Shown: positions 33,796-42,518, counted from the first letter of the stretch. The stretch is 64,000 nucleotides of DNA from Nodosilinea sp. FACHB-131 (GCF_014695395.1 NZ_JACJOF010000013.1:1-64000); one strand, 5' to 3'. The notes: generated by a model not told the origin, from the letters alone. A program made the numbers and translations.

Positions 33796-35360
33796 CTAAC
33801 AATCGCCTCCGTCAGTCCGTCCAGCGTATACTCCGCTGGCTCAATATCGACCCGACCTAGAATCTCGCGGCAGCTGTCTGAGGTTTTGGGGCCAATAGAG
33901 GCGATCGCCACCCCCTTCAGCACCTCGCGCCAGCCAGTCCCCAAACCCTGTTCCAATAGCTGAGCCGTATGCACCACGGTTTTTGAGCTGGCGAACGTGA
34001 TCACATCCACCTTGCCATTCTTCAAAGCTGCTAAGGCGTTTGGGTCGGCGACCTCCGGACAGCCCGACTCGTAGGCCGCTACTTCCACCACCTCGGCCCC
34101 AGCGGCGGTGAACTCTTGCACCAGCACTTCCCGCCCGCCGCTTTCCACCCGAGGGAACAGCAGCCGCTGCCCCGCCACCGGTTCAGGAAAATGATCCACT
34201 AGGGAGTCGGCCACAAAGTCGGGGGGAATGAAGTCAGGCACTAGCCCTCGCCGCTTCAGCACCGCCGCCGTTTTGCGACCCACCACGGCAATTTTGAGCC
34301 CACTCAGGGCGCGCAGATCCTTCCCCTGCTCCAGCAGCCGATCGACAAAGAAATTCACCGCATTGGCAGAGGAGAGAATTAGCCAGCAGAAGGTGGGAAG
34401 ATCGGCGATCGCCCCATCCAGCCCGGCCCAACTCGACGGCGATCGCATCTCCAAGGCGGGAAGATCAACCACCGTGGCCCCCTGGGCGGTGAGCAGGTCG
34501 GCGAAGGCGCTGGACTGTTCGGCCGCGCGGGTGATGAGGATGGTTTTGGAGGAAAGTGGGCGAGGGGGTGAGGGGGTGAGGGGGTGAGGGGTAGCCTCTG
34601 AATTTTGAATTTTGAATTTTGAATTTTGAATTGGCTCTGTCACAGTCAGGTACCGACGCAGTCGTACAACTTCCCCAAACACAATTACGCAGGGCGACAG
34701 GGTTTCACCCCGCGTCACCTGGCGAATGGTGAGCAGCGTGCCCTCCCACACCTGCTGCTGGGGGTGACCGCCCCAGCGGATGATGGCCATGGGCATGTCG
34801 CCTCGGCAGCCGTTTTGGCGCAGCCGGTGAACGATTTCTTCCAGGTGGCGGCTGCCCATGAGCAGCACCAGAGTGCGTAGGCGGGCCAGGGTGGGCCAGT
34901 CGAGCAGGTCGGGATCGTGGGCGGTAAAGACGCCAAAGCCGTGGCTCCACACCGGGTCAGTGAGAGGAATGCCCGCCAGCAGCGGGGCCGCCAGAGCAGA
35001 CGAAACGCCGGGTACAACTTCCACCGGGCAGCCGGTCTCACGCAGCGCCTGCACCTCGGCAGCGGTGCGGCCAAAGATAAAGGGGTCGCCGCTTTTAAGC
35101 CGCACCACCTGGCGTCCTTCGAGGGATAGTTTCACCAAAAGCTGGGTGATCTCGTTCTGTGCGGTGCTGGGCTGGCCGCCGCGTTTGCCGACATTGATGC
35201 GATCGCACCCCTTGGGCAACAGGTCCAATAGCGCCTCATCCACCAAAGCGTCGTATACCAAACACTCGGCCCGCTGCACCAGGTCGCGCCCCCGCACGGT
35301 GAGGAAGTCGATCGCCCCCGGTCCGGCCCCAACAATATAGACAGTCCCTGGCTCAGTCAT
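33771..35360 (-). CDS. cobA-hemD: fused uroporphyrinogen-III C-methyltransferase / uroporphyrinogen-III synthase
   Basis: A 529-residue bifunctional tetrapyrrole protein. Residues about 1-245 are SUMT (VYIVGAGPGAIDFLTVRG, LKSGDPFIFGRTAAEV, PGVSSALAAPLLAGIPLT), which methylates uroporphyrinogen III to precorrin-2. Residues about 272-529 are HemD (ILITRAAEQSSAFADLL, VDVITFASSKTVVHTAQLL, IASIGPKTSDSCREI), which closes the tetrapyrrole ring. The linker (about 243-268) is encoded by microsatellites: GAATTTT units giving QNSKFKIQNS and GAGGGGGT units giving Pro/Leu. These repeats keep the frame. In many bacteria the two activities are separate genes. Confidence 0.93.
   Translation of the reverse strand: MTEPGTVYIVGAGPGAIDFLTVRGRDLVQRAECLVYDALVDEALLDLLPKGCDRINVGKRGGQPSTAQNEITQLLVKLSLEGRQVVRLKSGDPFIFGRTAAEVQALRETGCPVEVVPGVSSALAAPLLAGIPLTDPVWSHGFGVFTAHDPDLLDWPTLARLRTLVLLMGSRHLEEIVHRLRQNGCRGDMPMAIIRWGGHPQQQVWEGTLLTIRQVTRGETLSPCVIVFGEVVRLRRYLTVTEPIQNSKFKIQNSEATPHPLTPSPPRPLSSKTILITRAAEQSSAFADLLTAQGATVVDLPALEMRSPSSWAGLDGAIADLPTFCWLILSSANAVNFFVDRLLEQGKDLRALSGLKIAVVGRKTAAVLKRRGLVPDFIPPDFVADSLVDHFPEPVAGQRLLFPRVESGGREVLVQEFTAAGAEVVEVAAYESGCPEVADPNALAALKNGKVDVITFASSKTVVHTAQLLEQGLGTGWREVLKGVAIASIGPKTSDSCREILGRVDIEPAEYTLDGLTEAIVRWTSASSG
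34562..34632. repeat. microsatellites in the CobA-HemD linker
   Basis: (GAGGGGGT) about 3.5 copies at 34562-34591 and (GAATTTT) about 4.7 copies at 34600-34632, separated by a short stretch. The 7-bp unit is a known short-tandem-repeat type in cyanobacteria. Both lie in coding sequence and fall between the two enzyme domains. Confidence 0.88.
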
Positions 35361-35366
35361 AGCGCC

Positions 35367-36425
35367 TTACGAAGCGTGGGTTAAACGGGTTAGGGCGGCG
35401 ATTAGGGCGTGGTTTTGCTCCTCTGTGCCCACCGAAATTCGCAGCTTGTCGTCTAACCGGGGTTGTTTGAAGTAGCGTACCAAAATGCCCTGCTCTTTTA
35501 GGGCCAGATACAGATGCTCTGCATTGCCTTGAGGCGGCGTGGCCAAGACAAAGTTGCCGTGGGAATCGAGCACGGCAAACCCCAGATGACGCAGTTCTTT
35601 GGTTAATGCCGCCCGCGAGGATTTGATCTTGTCTATACAAGCGTTTTTGTAGGCCTGATCGCGGATGGCTGCTGTGCCCAGGGCGATCGCCAGGGCATCG
35701 ACGTTATAGCTGTCTTTGACCTTAAATAACTCGGCTAATATCTTGGGGTGGGCGATCCCAAACCCCAGCCGCAGCCCCGCCAGTGAATAGCCTTTAGAGA
35801 GGGTACGCAGCACCATAACGTTGTCGAATTCCTGCACCAGCGACAGCGCTGAACCCTCGGCAAAATCGACGTAGGCTTCATCCACCACGACCAGGCCTGA
35901 GGCCTGCTGCGCTAAGTCTCGCAGGTCGGACAGCGCCACAACGTGGCCCGAGGGGCTGTTTGGCGTCGCGATGAACGTAATCGCCCCCTCGGCAGCCACC
36001 AGGTCTTTTAAAGGAAATTGGAAATCATCGGGATAGGGAACCTCGACCACGGTGGCAGGTTGCAGCGCCGCCAGGGTGCGATACAGCACGTAGGTTGGGG
36101 TGGGGTAGACAATCGGCCGAGCTGCGTCGTCTGCACAGGCGCGCACTAAAAGATTCAGCAGATCGTCGCTGCCGTTGCCGACAATGATCCAATCTGCCGG
36201 TACGCCCAAAACATCGGCGATCGCCTGGCAAAAGCTGCGGGCAAAGGGGTCAGGATAGCGCCTGAGCAGCTCATCCTCGAAATGCCGCAGCGCCTCAATC
36301 ACCTGGGGAGACGGCGGGTAGGGGTTCTCGTTAGAGTTGAGCTTGATGATGCCGGAGCCGGGGCGGGGCTGTTCTCCCGGAACGTAGCCAGCCATCGCAT
36401 CAATGTTGGGGCGAACGTAACTCAT
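35367..36425 (-). CDS. hisC: histidinol-phosphate aminotransferase
   Basis: A 352-residue PLP-dependent aminotransferase of fold type I. The start YVPGEQPRPGSGIIKLNSNENPYPPSP is the HisC hallmark. PLP Lys lies in TLSKGYSLAGLRLGFG, and ATPNSPSGHVV and VVDEAYVDFAEG supply the other cofactor contacts. It converts imidazole-acetol phosphate and glutamate to histidinol phosphate. It lies six bases upstream of cobA-hemD on the same strand, so hisC, cobA-hemD and coaE probably form one transcript. Confidence 0.95.
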   Translation of the reverse strand: MSYVRPNIDAMAGYVPGEQPRPGSGIIKLNSNENPYPPSPQVIEALRHFEDELLRRYPDPFARSFCQAIADVLGVPADWIIVGNGSDDLLNLLVRACADDAARPIVYPTPTYVLYRTLAALQPATVVEVPYPDDFQFPLKDLVAAEGAITFIATPNSPSGHVVALSDLRDLAQQASGLVVVDEAYVDFAEGSALSLVQEFDNVMVLRTLSKGYSLAGLRLGFGIAHPKILAELFKVKDSYNVDALAIALGTAAIRDQAYKNACIDKIKSSRAALTKELRHLGFAVLDSHGNFVLATPPQGNAEHLYLALKEQGILVRYFKQPRLDDKLRISVGTEEQNHALIAALTRLTHAS

Positions 36426-36508
36426 TTACGGCTAAATCGTGGGGAGCAGAGTACTTCCTGTGAAATGCTGGATCACAGAAATTTAACCTGTCGAGGCAAG
36501 GTTTGATT

Positions 36509-37171
36509 ATGCTGACCTTTTACCATACCCCGCTGTCGGTTAACTCCCGCCGAGTTTGGGTGGCGCTGCTGGAGAAGAATCTGCCTTTTGAAGAAACGGT
36601 CATGAGCATGGGGGGAGAGCAGTTTCAGCCTGAGTTTTTGGCACTCAACCCCTTTCACCACATTCCCGTGTTGGTCGATGATGGCTTCACGGTCATTGAA
36701 TCCTTCGCCATTTTGGATTATTTAGAAGCCAAGTACCCCACGACTTCGCTGCTGGCAACCACTCCCGAGGGCATCGCCAAGATGCGCATGGTCGAAATGG
36801 TGACGGTAAATGAGCTGGTGCCCGCCATCAACCCGCTGATCAAACAGATGATGGGCTTTGGCCAAGAGTCTGAAGAGGCGATCGCCCAGACCAAGCAAAA
36901 GGCCGAGGTGGTGCTCAAGTTCTATGCCGACAAGCTGAAGGATGGCCCCTTTTTCTGCGGCGATCAGCTCACTCTGGCGGACGTGGTGGCGGGCACCTTT
37001 GCCCCTTGGTTTGAGCAGTTGGGCCTACCCATGGCCGACTACCCCACCCTACAAACCTGGACTAGCCGCCTGATGGAGCGCCCGGCCTGGCAGACGACTC
37101 AACCTTCAGCGGAAGCTTTGGCGGCGTTTCGCGATCGCATGAAAGAGCGCATGGCCGCCCAAGGGCAATAG
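36509..37171 (+). CDS. glutathione S-transferase family protein
   Basis: A 220-residue GST. I use the ATG of MLTFYHTPLSVNSRRVWVAL (a TTG two codons upstream is less likely). The thioredoxin-like N-domain has the cis-Pro in HIPVLVDDG and the glutathione-binding VIESFAILDYLE. The helical C-domain has FFCGDQLTLADVVAG. The active-site residue is likely Ser13 in the LSVNS region. It overlaps the next gene by one base (TAGTG), so they are translationally coupled. Confidence 0.9.
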   Translation: MLTFYHTPLSVNSRRVWVALLEKNLPFEETVMSMGGEQFQPEFLALNPFHHIPVLVDDGFTVIESFAILDYLEAKYPTTSLLATTPEGIAKMRMVEMVTVNELVPAINPLIKQMMGFGQESEEAIAQTKQKAEVVLKFYADKLKDGPFFCGDQLTLADVVAGTFAPWFEQLGLPMADYPTLQTWTSRLMERPAWQTTQPSAEALAAFRDRMKERMAAQGQ

Positions 37172-38583
37172 TGATTCGTCGGGTGCCTCTCTGGGGTTGG
37201 ATGCTGGGGCTGGGGGCGATCGCCCTCAGCCTGCGCCTAGCTGGCCTGGGCCACATCCACGGGCTAGTCTTCGACGAGGTCTACTACGTCCCCTTTGCCC
37301 TCGACTATTTACAGGGAACGCCCAGCTTCGATGCTCATCCCCCCCTGGCCAAACACCTGATCGCCCTGGGCATTTGGCTTGGTCAGTGGCCCGCCACCTG
37401 GCTGAGTTGGCCCACGGTGGAGGTAGAGGGAGCGCTGGTCAGTCCCCTCGCCTTTCGCTGGCTGAATGCGATCGTGGGCGCGACAGTTCCGGTCTTGTTG
37501 GCCGCTCTGGCCTTTGCCCTCAGCTGGGGATATCCGCCCCAACGCCGCCGCACCTTCGCCCTCCTAGCTGGACTGCTAATGACGATGGAAGGGCTAACCC
37601 TAGTGGAGTCACGCCTGGCGTTGATCAATATCTACGGACTGGCCCTGGGGCTACTGGGCCAGTGGGCCTGGGTCAGAGCAGGGCAGGCTGAGCATCCCTC
37701 CCGCTGGCGCTGGGCAGCGGGCATCGCCTTGGGGGCCGCCATCAACGTGAAGTGGAACTGGGCGGGGCTATGGCTGGGCCTGCTGCTGTGGGAAGTTCTT
37801 ACAACCCACGGTGAACACTGCAGTGGTCGCCCTCTCCCTAAATCCCTCTCCCTCGGGGAGAGGGACTTTGAAGCTTCCTCTGGCGCCCCTTCTCCCCGAG
37901 GGAGAAGGGGTTGGGGGATGAGGGCTAACCCCTGGCGCGGGTGGGTGGCCTACCTGGGCGTAATTCCCCTAGCGACCTACATGCTGCTGTGGCTACCCCA
38001 TCTGGCGCTGACGGGTGAATCGTTAGTAAGCGTTCACTGGCGGCTCTGGTCTACCCACCAATCGATCGGGGCGGGGGCGGGCCACGATTACTGCTCGCCG
38101 TGGCACAGCTGGCCGCTGATGGTGCGCCCGATCGCCTACTTTTACGAACGCACTGGCGGCATGGCCACGACCATTCATGCAATGGGCAACCCGGTGCTGT
38201 GGTGGCTGGCGACGGCGGCGATCCTGGCCCTAGGGCTTGGCTGGCTGAGCCGTCAAGTCACGGGTGAAAATCATCGAGTTGGGTCGCTCAGCAATGCCGT
38301 GGTGCCGTTTATTCTGCTTAACTACCTCACAAACTGGCTACCCTGGGCGCTGGTGAACCGCTGCACGTTTCTGTACCACGCGATGGGGATGGCGGCGGTT
38401 AGCACTCTGGGACTGGCCTGGCTGATGGCGCAGTGGTGGCAGAATCCTCGCAATCGCCCACTGGCTCTGGTGCTGCTGGGGGCGATCGCCTTCAGCTTTC
38501 TGTTCTGGCTCCCCCTCTACCTCGGCATCCCCCTCTCGCTAGAAGCTCTCCACCGCCGCTGGCTGCTGCCGGGGTGGATCTAG
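37171..38583 (+). CDS. dolichyl-phosphate-mannose-protein mannosyltransferase-like membrane glycosyltransferase
   Basis: A 470-residue GT-C protein, start GTG overlapping the GST stop. The first loop VFDEVYYVPFALDYLQGTPSFDAHPPLAKHLIAL has the acidic DE pair and HPPL(a/g)K motif of PMT (GT39). About ten membrane segments follow, with MEGLTLVESRLALINIYGLALG and AINVKWNWAGLWLGLLLW. Residues about 211-250 (THGEHCSGRPLPKSLSLGER and on) are hydrophilic and encoded by a palindromic element, so they look like an in-frame insertion. Membrane segments resume at WRGWVAYLGVIPLATYMLLW. It transfers sugar from a lipid carrier; the acceptor is unknown. Confidence 0.85.
   Translation: MIRRVPLWGWMLGLGAIALSLRLAGLGHIHGLVFDEVYYVPFALDYLQGTPSFDAHPPLAKHLIALGIWLGQWPATWLSWPTVEVEGALVSPLAFRWLNAIVGATVPVLLAALAFALSWGYPPQRRRTFALLAGLLMTMEGLTLVESRLALINIYGLALGLLGQWAWVRAGQAEHPSRWRWAAGIALGAAINVKWNWAGLWLGLLLWEVLTTHGEHCSGRPLPKSLSLGERDFEASSGAPSPRGRRGWGMRANPWRGWVAYLGVIPLATYMLLWLPHLALTGESLVSVHWRLWSTHQSIGAGAGHDYCSPWHSWPLMVRPIAYFYERTGGMATTIHAMGNPVLWWLATAAILALGLGWLSRQVTGENHRVGSLSNAVVPFILLNYLTNWLPWALVNRCTFLYHAMGMAAVSTLGLAWLMAQWWQNPRNRPLALVLLGAIAFSFLFWLPLYLGIPLSLEALHRRWLLPGWI
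37828..37918. repeat. palindromic element inserted in frame in the PMT gene
   Basis: Arms CTCCCTCGGGGAGA (37848-37861) and TCTCCCCGAGGGAG (37891-37904) are inverse copies, and each arm is itself nearly palindromic. The surrounding text CCCTCTCCCTAAATCCCTC and GGGGTTGGGGGATGAGGGC is that of a widespread bacterial intergenic repeat. Confidence 0.82.
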
Positions 38584-38588
38584 CCACG

Positions 38589-39074
38589 TCAGCTATGGAT
38601 AGTGATCACGTTAAAGCCCTCTTCCGGGGCAGGCGGCACAAAATAGCTGGTGAACTGATCAAAATCAGCCTCAGTTGGCGCATATTCGTGATCGCCACTT
38701 TCGTTGCGCAGGCGCAGCCGCCGCTTGCACTCGGCATCCGGCACATCTAGGTAATAGAGAACATGGGCAACTCCGGCGCGCTCAACGATGGCTTTCATCC
38801 ACTGGCGACTCTTGACCGTGTTAGCAGGAAAGTCGAGGACGACCGAGAGACCCGCTCTCAGCAGCGCCTCAACGTGGATACCCATTACTGTATTGAGACG
38901 CGTGCTGTAGCGAACATAGTCGGCTAACGTGTTCAGCTCATCGGGGTAGAGGGTGGATAGCCACTCGTCTTGATTGATCAAAACCGTCCTGGGCTGGCTC
39001 GCCAGTTCGCGCGCCTTAGTAGACTTGCCCGCCGCAATTTTGCCGCAAATGAGGTGAAGCGTAACGTCAGCCAT
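38589..39074 (-). CDS. small P-loop kinase / ATP-binding protein
   Basis: A 161-residue protein with Walker A GKIAAGKST near residue 11, a probable Walker B-like VVLDFPAN, and LDVPDAECKRRLRLRNESGDHEYAPTEADF with the LID-like Arg-rich stretch of nucleoside/gluconate/zeta-toxin type kinases. Length fits single-domain phosphotransferases. The substrate is unknown; the toxin-like kinases share the same fold, but no antitoxin gene is adjacent. Two palindromes lie upstream of its start. Confidence 0.8.
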   Translation of the reverse strand: MADVTLHLICGKIAAGKSTKARELASQPRTVLINQDEWLSTLYPDELNTLADYVRYSTRLNTVMGIHVEALLRAGLSVVLDFPANTVKSRQWMKAIVERAGVAHVLYYLDVPDAECKRRLRLRNESGDHEYAPTEADFDQFTSYFVPPAPEEGFNVITIHS

Positions 39075-39114
39075 TGGAGTCGCTGGGTGCTTAGCCTAAC
39101 TTTCTTCCTGTAAC

Positions 39115-39179
39115 GCTATAGCTATAGCCAGTTTGATTGAGACATTTTCCAAGCAAACGTTCGAACGTTAAACGTCTCA
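39115..39179. promoter_or_regulatory. cluster of perfect palindromes upstream of the P-loop kinase
   Basis: GCTATAGCTATAGC at 39115-39128 and AACGTTCGAACGTT at 39156-39169 are both perfect 14-bp palindromes. The second is nested inside TGAGAC (39139-39144) and GTCTCA (39174-39179). They lie between the kinase start and the riboflavin synthase stop. They could be regulator binding sites or part of a terminator; no T-run supports the latter. Confidence 0.4.
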
Positions 39180-39250
39180 TGGTTTCAAGTCTGATTACGA
39201 CTATAACAAAGCAAATTTAACCTTAAAGCGGGCTGTATAGGTTAATCGCC

Positions 39251-39910
39251 TCAGTAGCCATGCTCCGCCAAAAACTCTAACGAAACGCTGTTGCCCGCCG
39301 GGGCGTCATCCTTGCCCCCCATAAACTTCTCGACGTACTTGCCCAGCACGTCGCCCTCCAGATTCACTGCCTGGCCGGGGCGTAGGTGTTGCAGCGTGGT
39401 CTCATGGTAGGTTACGGGGATCACCGCGACGGCGAACCAGTTGCCGCTAGGGCTACAGTCGGCCACCGTCAGGCTAATGCCATTCACCGCAATGCTGCCC
39501 TTGGGCACGATGTAGCGGGCAATTCTGCGATCGCCCACCGTAAAACTGAGCTTCCAGGCGTTGTCGGTTTCGATCGCCGCTTCCAAATGGCCCTGTCCGT
39601 CGATGTGGCCGGTGACAAAGTGACCACCAATTTTGCTGCCCACCCGCAGCGACGACTCCAGGTTGACGCGGCTGCCATCGGGGAGGCTGCCCAGAGAGGT
39701 GCGATCGAGGGTTTCTGGCGAAACCGCCGCTACAAAGCCATCGGGCAAGATAGTTTCTACCGTCAGACAAATGCCGTCCACGGCAATGCTATCCCCCAGT
39801 TCTACGTCGGTGAGGGAGCCGGGCAGTGGGTTGGTCTCCCAGCGTAGGTAGACTTGGGTATCGCCCTTGTGAAAAAGCGTACCCGTTGCTTGAATTAGTC
39901 CGGTAAACAT
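39251..39910 (-). CDS. ribE: riboflavin synthase, alpha chain
   Basis: A 219-residue enzyme from MFTGLIQATGTL, the invariant RibE/RibC start; 14 extra upstream codons are ruled out by this match. Two tandem lumazine-binding barrels each carry the repeated motif: VELGDSIAVDGICLTV...VNLESSLRVGSKIGGHFVTGHIDG and IVPKGSIAVNGISLTV...VNLEGDVLGKYVEKF. It dismutates two molecules of dimethyl-ribityllumazine to riboflavin. I see no FMN riboswitch in the 268-base leader region. Confidence 0.95.
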   Translation of the reverse strand: MFTGLIQATGTLFHKGDTQVYLRWETNPLPGSLTDVELGDSIAVDGICLTVETILPDGFVAAVSPETLDRTSLGSLPDGSRVNLESSLRVGSKIGGHFVTGHIDGQGHLEAAIETDNAWKLSFTVGDRRIARYIVPKGSIAVNGISLTVADCSPSGNWFAVAVIPVTYHETTLQHLRPGQAVNLEGDVLGKYVEKFMGGKDDAPAGNSVSLEFLAEHGY

Positions 39911-40220
39911 GGCTGTAACCTTAAGAAAAATCTCAGGGAAACTGCGACCCACCTAGGGCCCGATCAGGGCATACTTAAAGCAATAATTTTTTTCTTTAGG
40001 TTATCCCGTATTCCGTCTGCTGATAGAAAAGCTTAGGTAGACTAGGGGAGCACCCCTCGCCCACAATCGCTTTAGAATCGCCACATTTTGCAATCTCTGG
40101 CCTGCCATCTATACGAATCGCCCGGTGCGCGAACCGCCCAGTACACTGGTAATAGTATCGGTTCCAGGCTGACGAACAAACCTAGAGCACGCCAATCAAC
40201 GGATCCAAGAGGCCAAACCA

Positions 40221-40745
40221 ATGATTGAAATGAGAGTCGCCGGGATTGCCCTAGATGCGATGTCGCGAACTCCGGTAATCTTGCTGCGAGACACCACCGA
40301 TCGCCGTCAGGTTCCCATCTACATCAGCCGCGAGCAGGCCAATTCCATCATCGCGGTGCTCGAAAACCAGCCTGCCCCCCGCCCCCTCACCCACGATCTG
40401 TTCGTCAACCTGCTCGACGAGTGGGATATGACCCTAGAGCGCGTGGTTATCCACTCCCTGCAAGACAACACCTACTTTGCCCTGCTCACCCTCTCCAAGG
40501 GCGAAATTCGCCGTGAGCTAGACTCTCGCCCCAGCGATGCGATCGCGATCGCCCTGCGCCTCGACGCTCCCATCTGGGTGATGGAAGAAGTCGTCGCCGA
40601 AGCCTCTATCCCCGTCGATACCGATGCTGATGAGGCCGAGAAGAAAGCATTCCAGGCCTTTTTGGCCAACATCAACCCCTCCGACTTCACCCACCGGGGC
40701 AAGTCCTCCACCAGCAACGACACGCTGGAAAGTTCTGACTCGTAG
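40221..40745 (+). CDS. bifunctional nuclease family (DUF151) protein
   Basis: A 174-residue protein. The DUF151 core spans about 1-135: MRVAGIALDAMSRTPVILLRD, RRQVPIYISREQANSI, PRPLTHDLFVNLLDEW, ALLTLSKGEIRRELDSRPSDAIAIALRLDAPIWVMEEV. The RPSDAIALA-type motif is intact. Plant members have DNase/RNase activity; the bacterial role is open. The C-terminal 40 residues are acidic and Ser-rich. Confidence 0.9.
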   Translation: MIEMRVAGIALDAMSRTPVILLRDTTDRRQVPIYISREQANSIIAVLENQPAPRPLTHDLFVNLLDEWDMTLERVVIHSLQDNTYFALLTLSKGEIRRELDSRPSDAIAIALRLDAPIWVMEEVVAEASIPVDTDADEAEKKAFQAFLANINPSDFTHRGKSSTSNDTLESSDS

Positions 40746-40752
40746 AGCATTG

Positions 40753-40810
40753 GGTATAGGGTCTAAGGTACAAGGTTCAGGGTTTACGGCCATTCCTTAA
40801 ACCCTATACC
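40753..40810. repeat. dispersed GGTATAGGGT palindrome, full copy
   Basis: Perfect 10-bp arms GGTATAGGGT (40753-40762) and ACCCTATACC (40801-40810) surround AAGGTACAAGGTTCAGGGTT, as in the element at 22857. It lies between the DUF151 stop and the aldo/keto reductase start. Confidence 0.75.
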
Positions 40811-40834
40811 TCGCACCCTTAAACCTTTCTATGT

Positions 40835-41962
40835 ATGGACTATCGGCGGTTTGGTCGCACTAATCTATCGCTCTCGGTGCTGTCGCTAGGTACCATGCGC
40901 GCTCTGGCGTCTGAGGCCGTGTTTCGCGACACCCTGACCGCTGGGTTGGCGCTGGGCATCAACCACATCGAGACCGCCCAAGGTTATGGCACCAGCGAGC
41001 GCTGGTTGGGGGCTTTTCTCAACACGGCAGCGGTGCCAGACAACTTGGTCATCACCACCAAAATTACGCCCCAGCCCAATGCCGCTACCATGGCTCAGCG
41101 CATTGAGGAATCCCTGGAACGGCTGGGGCTGACCTACATCCACTGTCTCGCCATCCACGGCCTCAACACCCCCGAGCACCTGGCTTGGGTGAGCGATCCC
41201 CAGGGCTGCATGGCGGCGGTGCGACAGTTTCAAGCTGAGGGCCGCCTTGGCCACGTAGGGTTTTCGACCCACGGCAGTCGGGAGGTGATCGAGGGGGCGA
41301 TCGCCACCAACCAGTTCGATTTCGTCAACTTGCACTACTACTATTTCTTCCAGCGCCACGCCTCTATCCTCGACCTGGCTACCGAGCGAGATATGGGCAT
41401 CTTCATCATCTCCCCCGGCGACAAGGGCGGCATGCTCTACACTCCGCCCGCCCAGCTAGAGGAACTTTGCGCGCCGTTTACCCCGCTGGAGTTGACCTAT
41501 CGCTGGCTGCTGGCCGACCCGCGCATCACCACCCTCAGCACCGGCCCCGCTGTGCCCGCAGAATTAGCGCCCCTAGCGAAACTGACGGATCGCACCCAGC
41601 CCCTGACCGTCGCAGAACTCGCCGCCCTGGAACGGATTTCGGCGCAGGAATCTGCTGCTCTGGGGAGCGATCGCTGCGCCCAGTGCTACGACTGCCTGCC
41701 CTGTCCCGAAGCCATCAATATTCCCGAAGTGCTGCGGCTCAGGAATCTGGCGGTGGCCTACGACATGCAGGCCTTTGGCGAATACCGCTACCGCATGTTT
41801 GAGAACGCGGGCCACTGGTTCCCCGGTCGTAAGGCCAACCGCTGCACCGACTGCGGCGACTGCCTGCCCCGCTGCCCCGAAAAGCTAGATATTCCCACCC
41901 TGCTGCGCGACGCCCACGATCGCCTGCAAGGCCCCGCCCGCCGCCGCCTCTGGGGCAACTAG
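40835..41962 (+). CDS. aldo/keto reductase with C-terminal Fe-S cluster region
   Basis: A 375-residue protein. The AKR barrel covers about 1-270 (MDYRRFGRTNLSLSVLSLGT, catalytic-type HIETAQGYGTSERWLGAFL, ITTKITPQPN, LGHVGFSTHG). The tail has two cysteine sets, CAQCYDCLPCPE and CTDCGDCLPRCPE, that should hold 4Fe-4S clusters. This fusion occurs widely in bacteria as predicted oxidoreductases of unknown substrate. The barrel Asp/Tyr pair of AKRs appears as E47/Y51 in the HIETAQGYG segment, so the normal proton relay is altered. Confidence 0.9.
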   Translation: MDYRRFGRTNLSLSVLSLGTMRALASEAVFRDTLTAGLALGINHIETAQGYGTSERWLGAFLNTAAVPDNLVITTKITPQPNAATMAQRIEESLERLGLTYIHCLAIHGLNTPEHLAWVSDPQGCMAAVRQFQAEGRLGHVGFSTHGSREVIEGAIATNQFDFVNLHYYYFFQRHASILDLATERDMGIFIISPGDKGGMLYTPPAQLEELCAPFTPLELTYRWLLADPRITTLSTGPAVPAELAPLAKLTDRTQPLTVAELAALERISAQESAALGSDRCAQCYDCLPCPEAINIPEVLRLRNLAVAYDMQAFGEYRYRMFENAGHWFPGRKANRCTDCGDCLPRCPEKLDIPTLLRDAHDRLQGPARRRLWGN

Positions 41963-42008
41963 GAGTTTATTGCGCAACGGTTTACCGCCATACCCTGGGA
42001 GTGTACCG

Positions 42009-42518
42009 ATGGATAGCCCCATTACCATCGAGCCAGCAAAACCCGAAGATGCCCAAGCCCTGCTCGAAATTCACGCGGCGGCGGTGCACCAGACGGCTGC
42101 CCCCTACTACTCCCAAGAGATTTTGGACAACTGGTCGCGGCTGCCGATTACAGGTGATCGCATCGAGCGCGTTCGCCAAAGGTGGATTGAGCACCCCGAC
42201 CGTCGGGTCATTGTCGCCAGACACAACGGGCATGTTGTCGGCTACGGCTTTATCCACACAGGGGGCGAACTGCAGAGCTTGTTTATCCACCCCAGATATG
42301 GCCGGCGCGGCATTGGAGCCAGCATTTTAGCCACCCTTGAAGGAGAGGCGATCGCCCTGGGACTCACCGACCTGCGGCTTAATGCCTCTCTCAATGCCGC
42401 AGCGTTTTACCAAAAGCAGGGCTTTGAAGTCATTGAGTCAGGGGTTCACCAGCTGGCCTCTGGTCAAGAAATGGCCTGCATTAAGATGTGTAAGACCTTA
42501 GCAAACCATGAGCAGTAG
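42009..42518 (+). CDS. GNAT-family N-acetyltransferase
   Basis: A 169-residue acetyltransferase from MDSPITIEPAKPEDAQALLE; GGGAG lies just upstream of this ATG, while the longer TTG-initiated frame adds only unlikely residues. Acetyl-CoA loop: LFIHPRYGRRGIGASILATLEGEA, matching the Q/R-x-x-G-x-G/A motif A. Motif B: LRLNASLNAAAFYQKQGFEVIE. The substrate is unknown. Confidence 0.9.
   Translation: MDSPITIEPAKPEDAQALLEIHAAAVHQTAAPYYSQEILDNWSRLPITGDRIERVRQRWIEHPDRRVIVARHNGHVVGYGFIHTGGELQSLFIHPRYGRRGIGASILATLEGEAIALGLTDLRLNASLNAAAFYQKQGFEVIESGVHQLASGQEMACIKMCKTLANHEQ

Noticed and set aside
39911-40220. FMN riboswitch upstream of riboflavin synthase
   Set aside because: The conserved RFN blocks (AGGGGCGGGG..., CCCACCGGCGGT) are not present on either strand.
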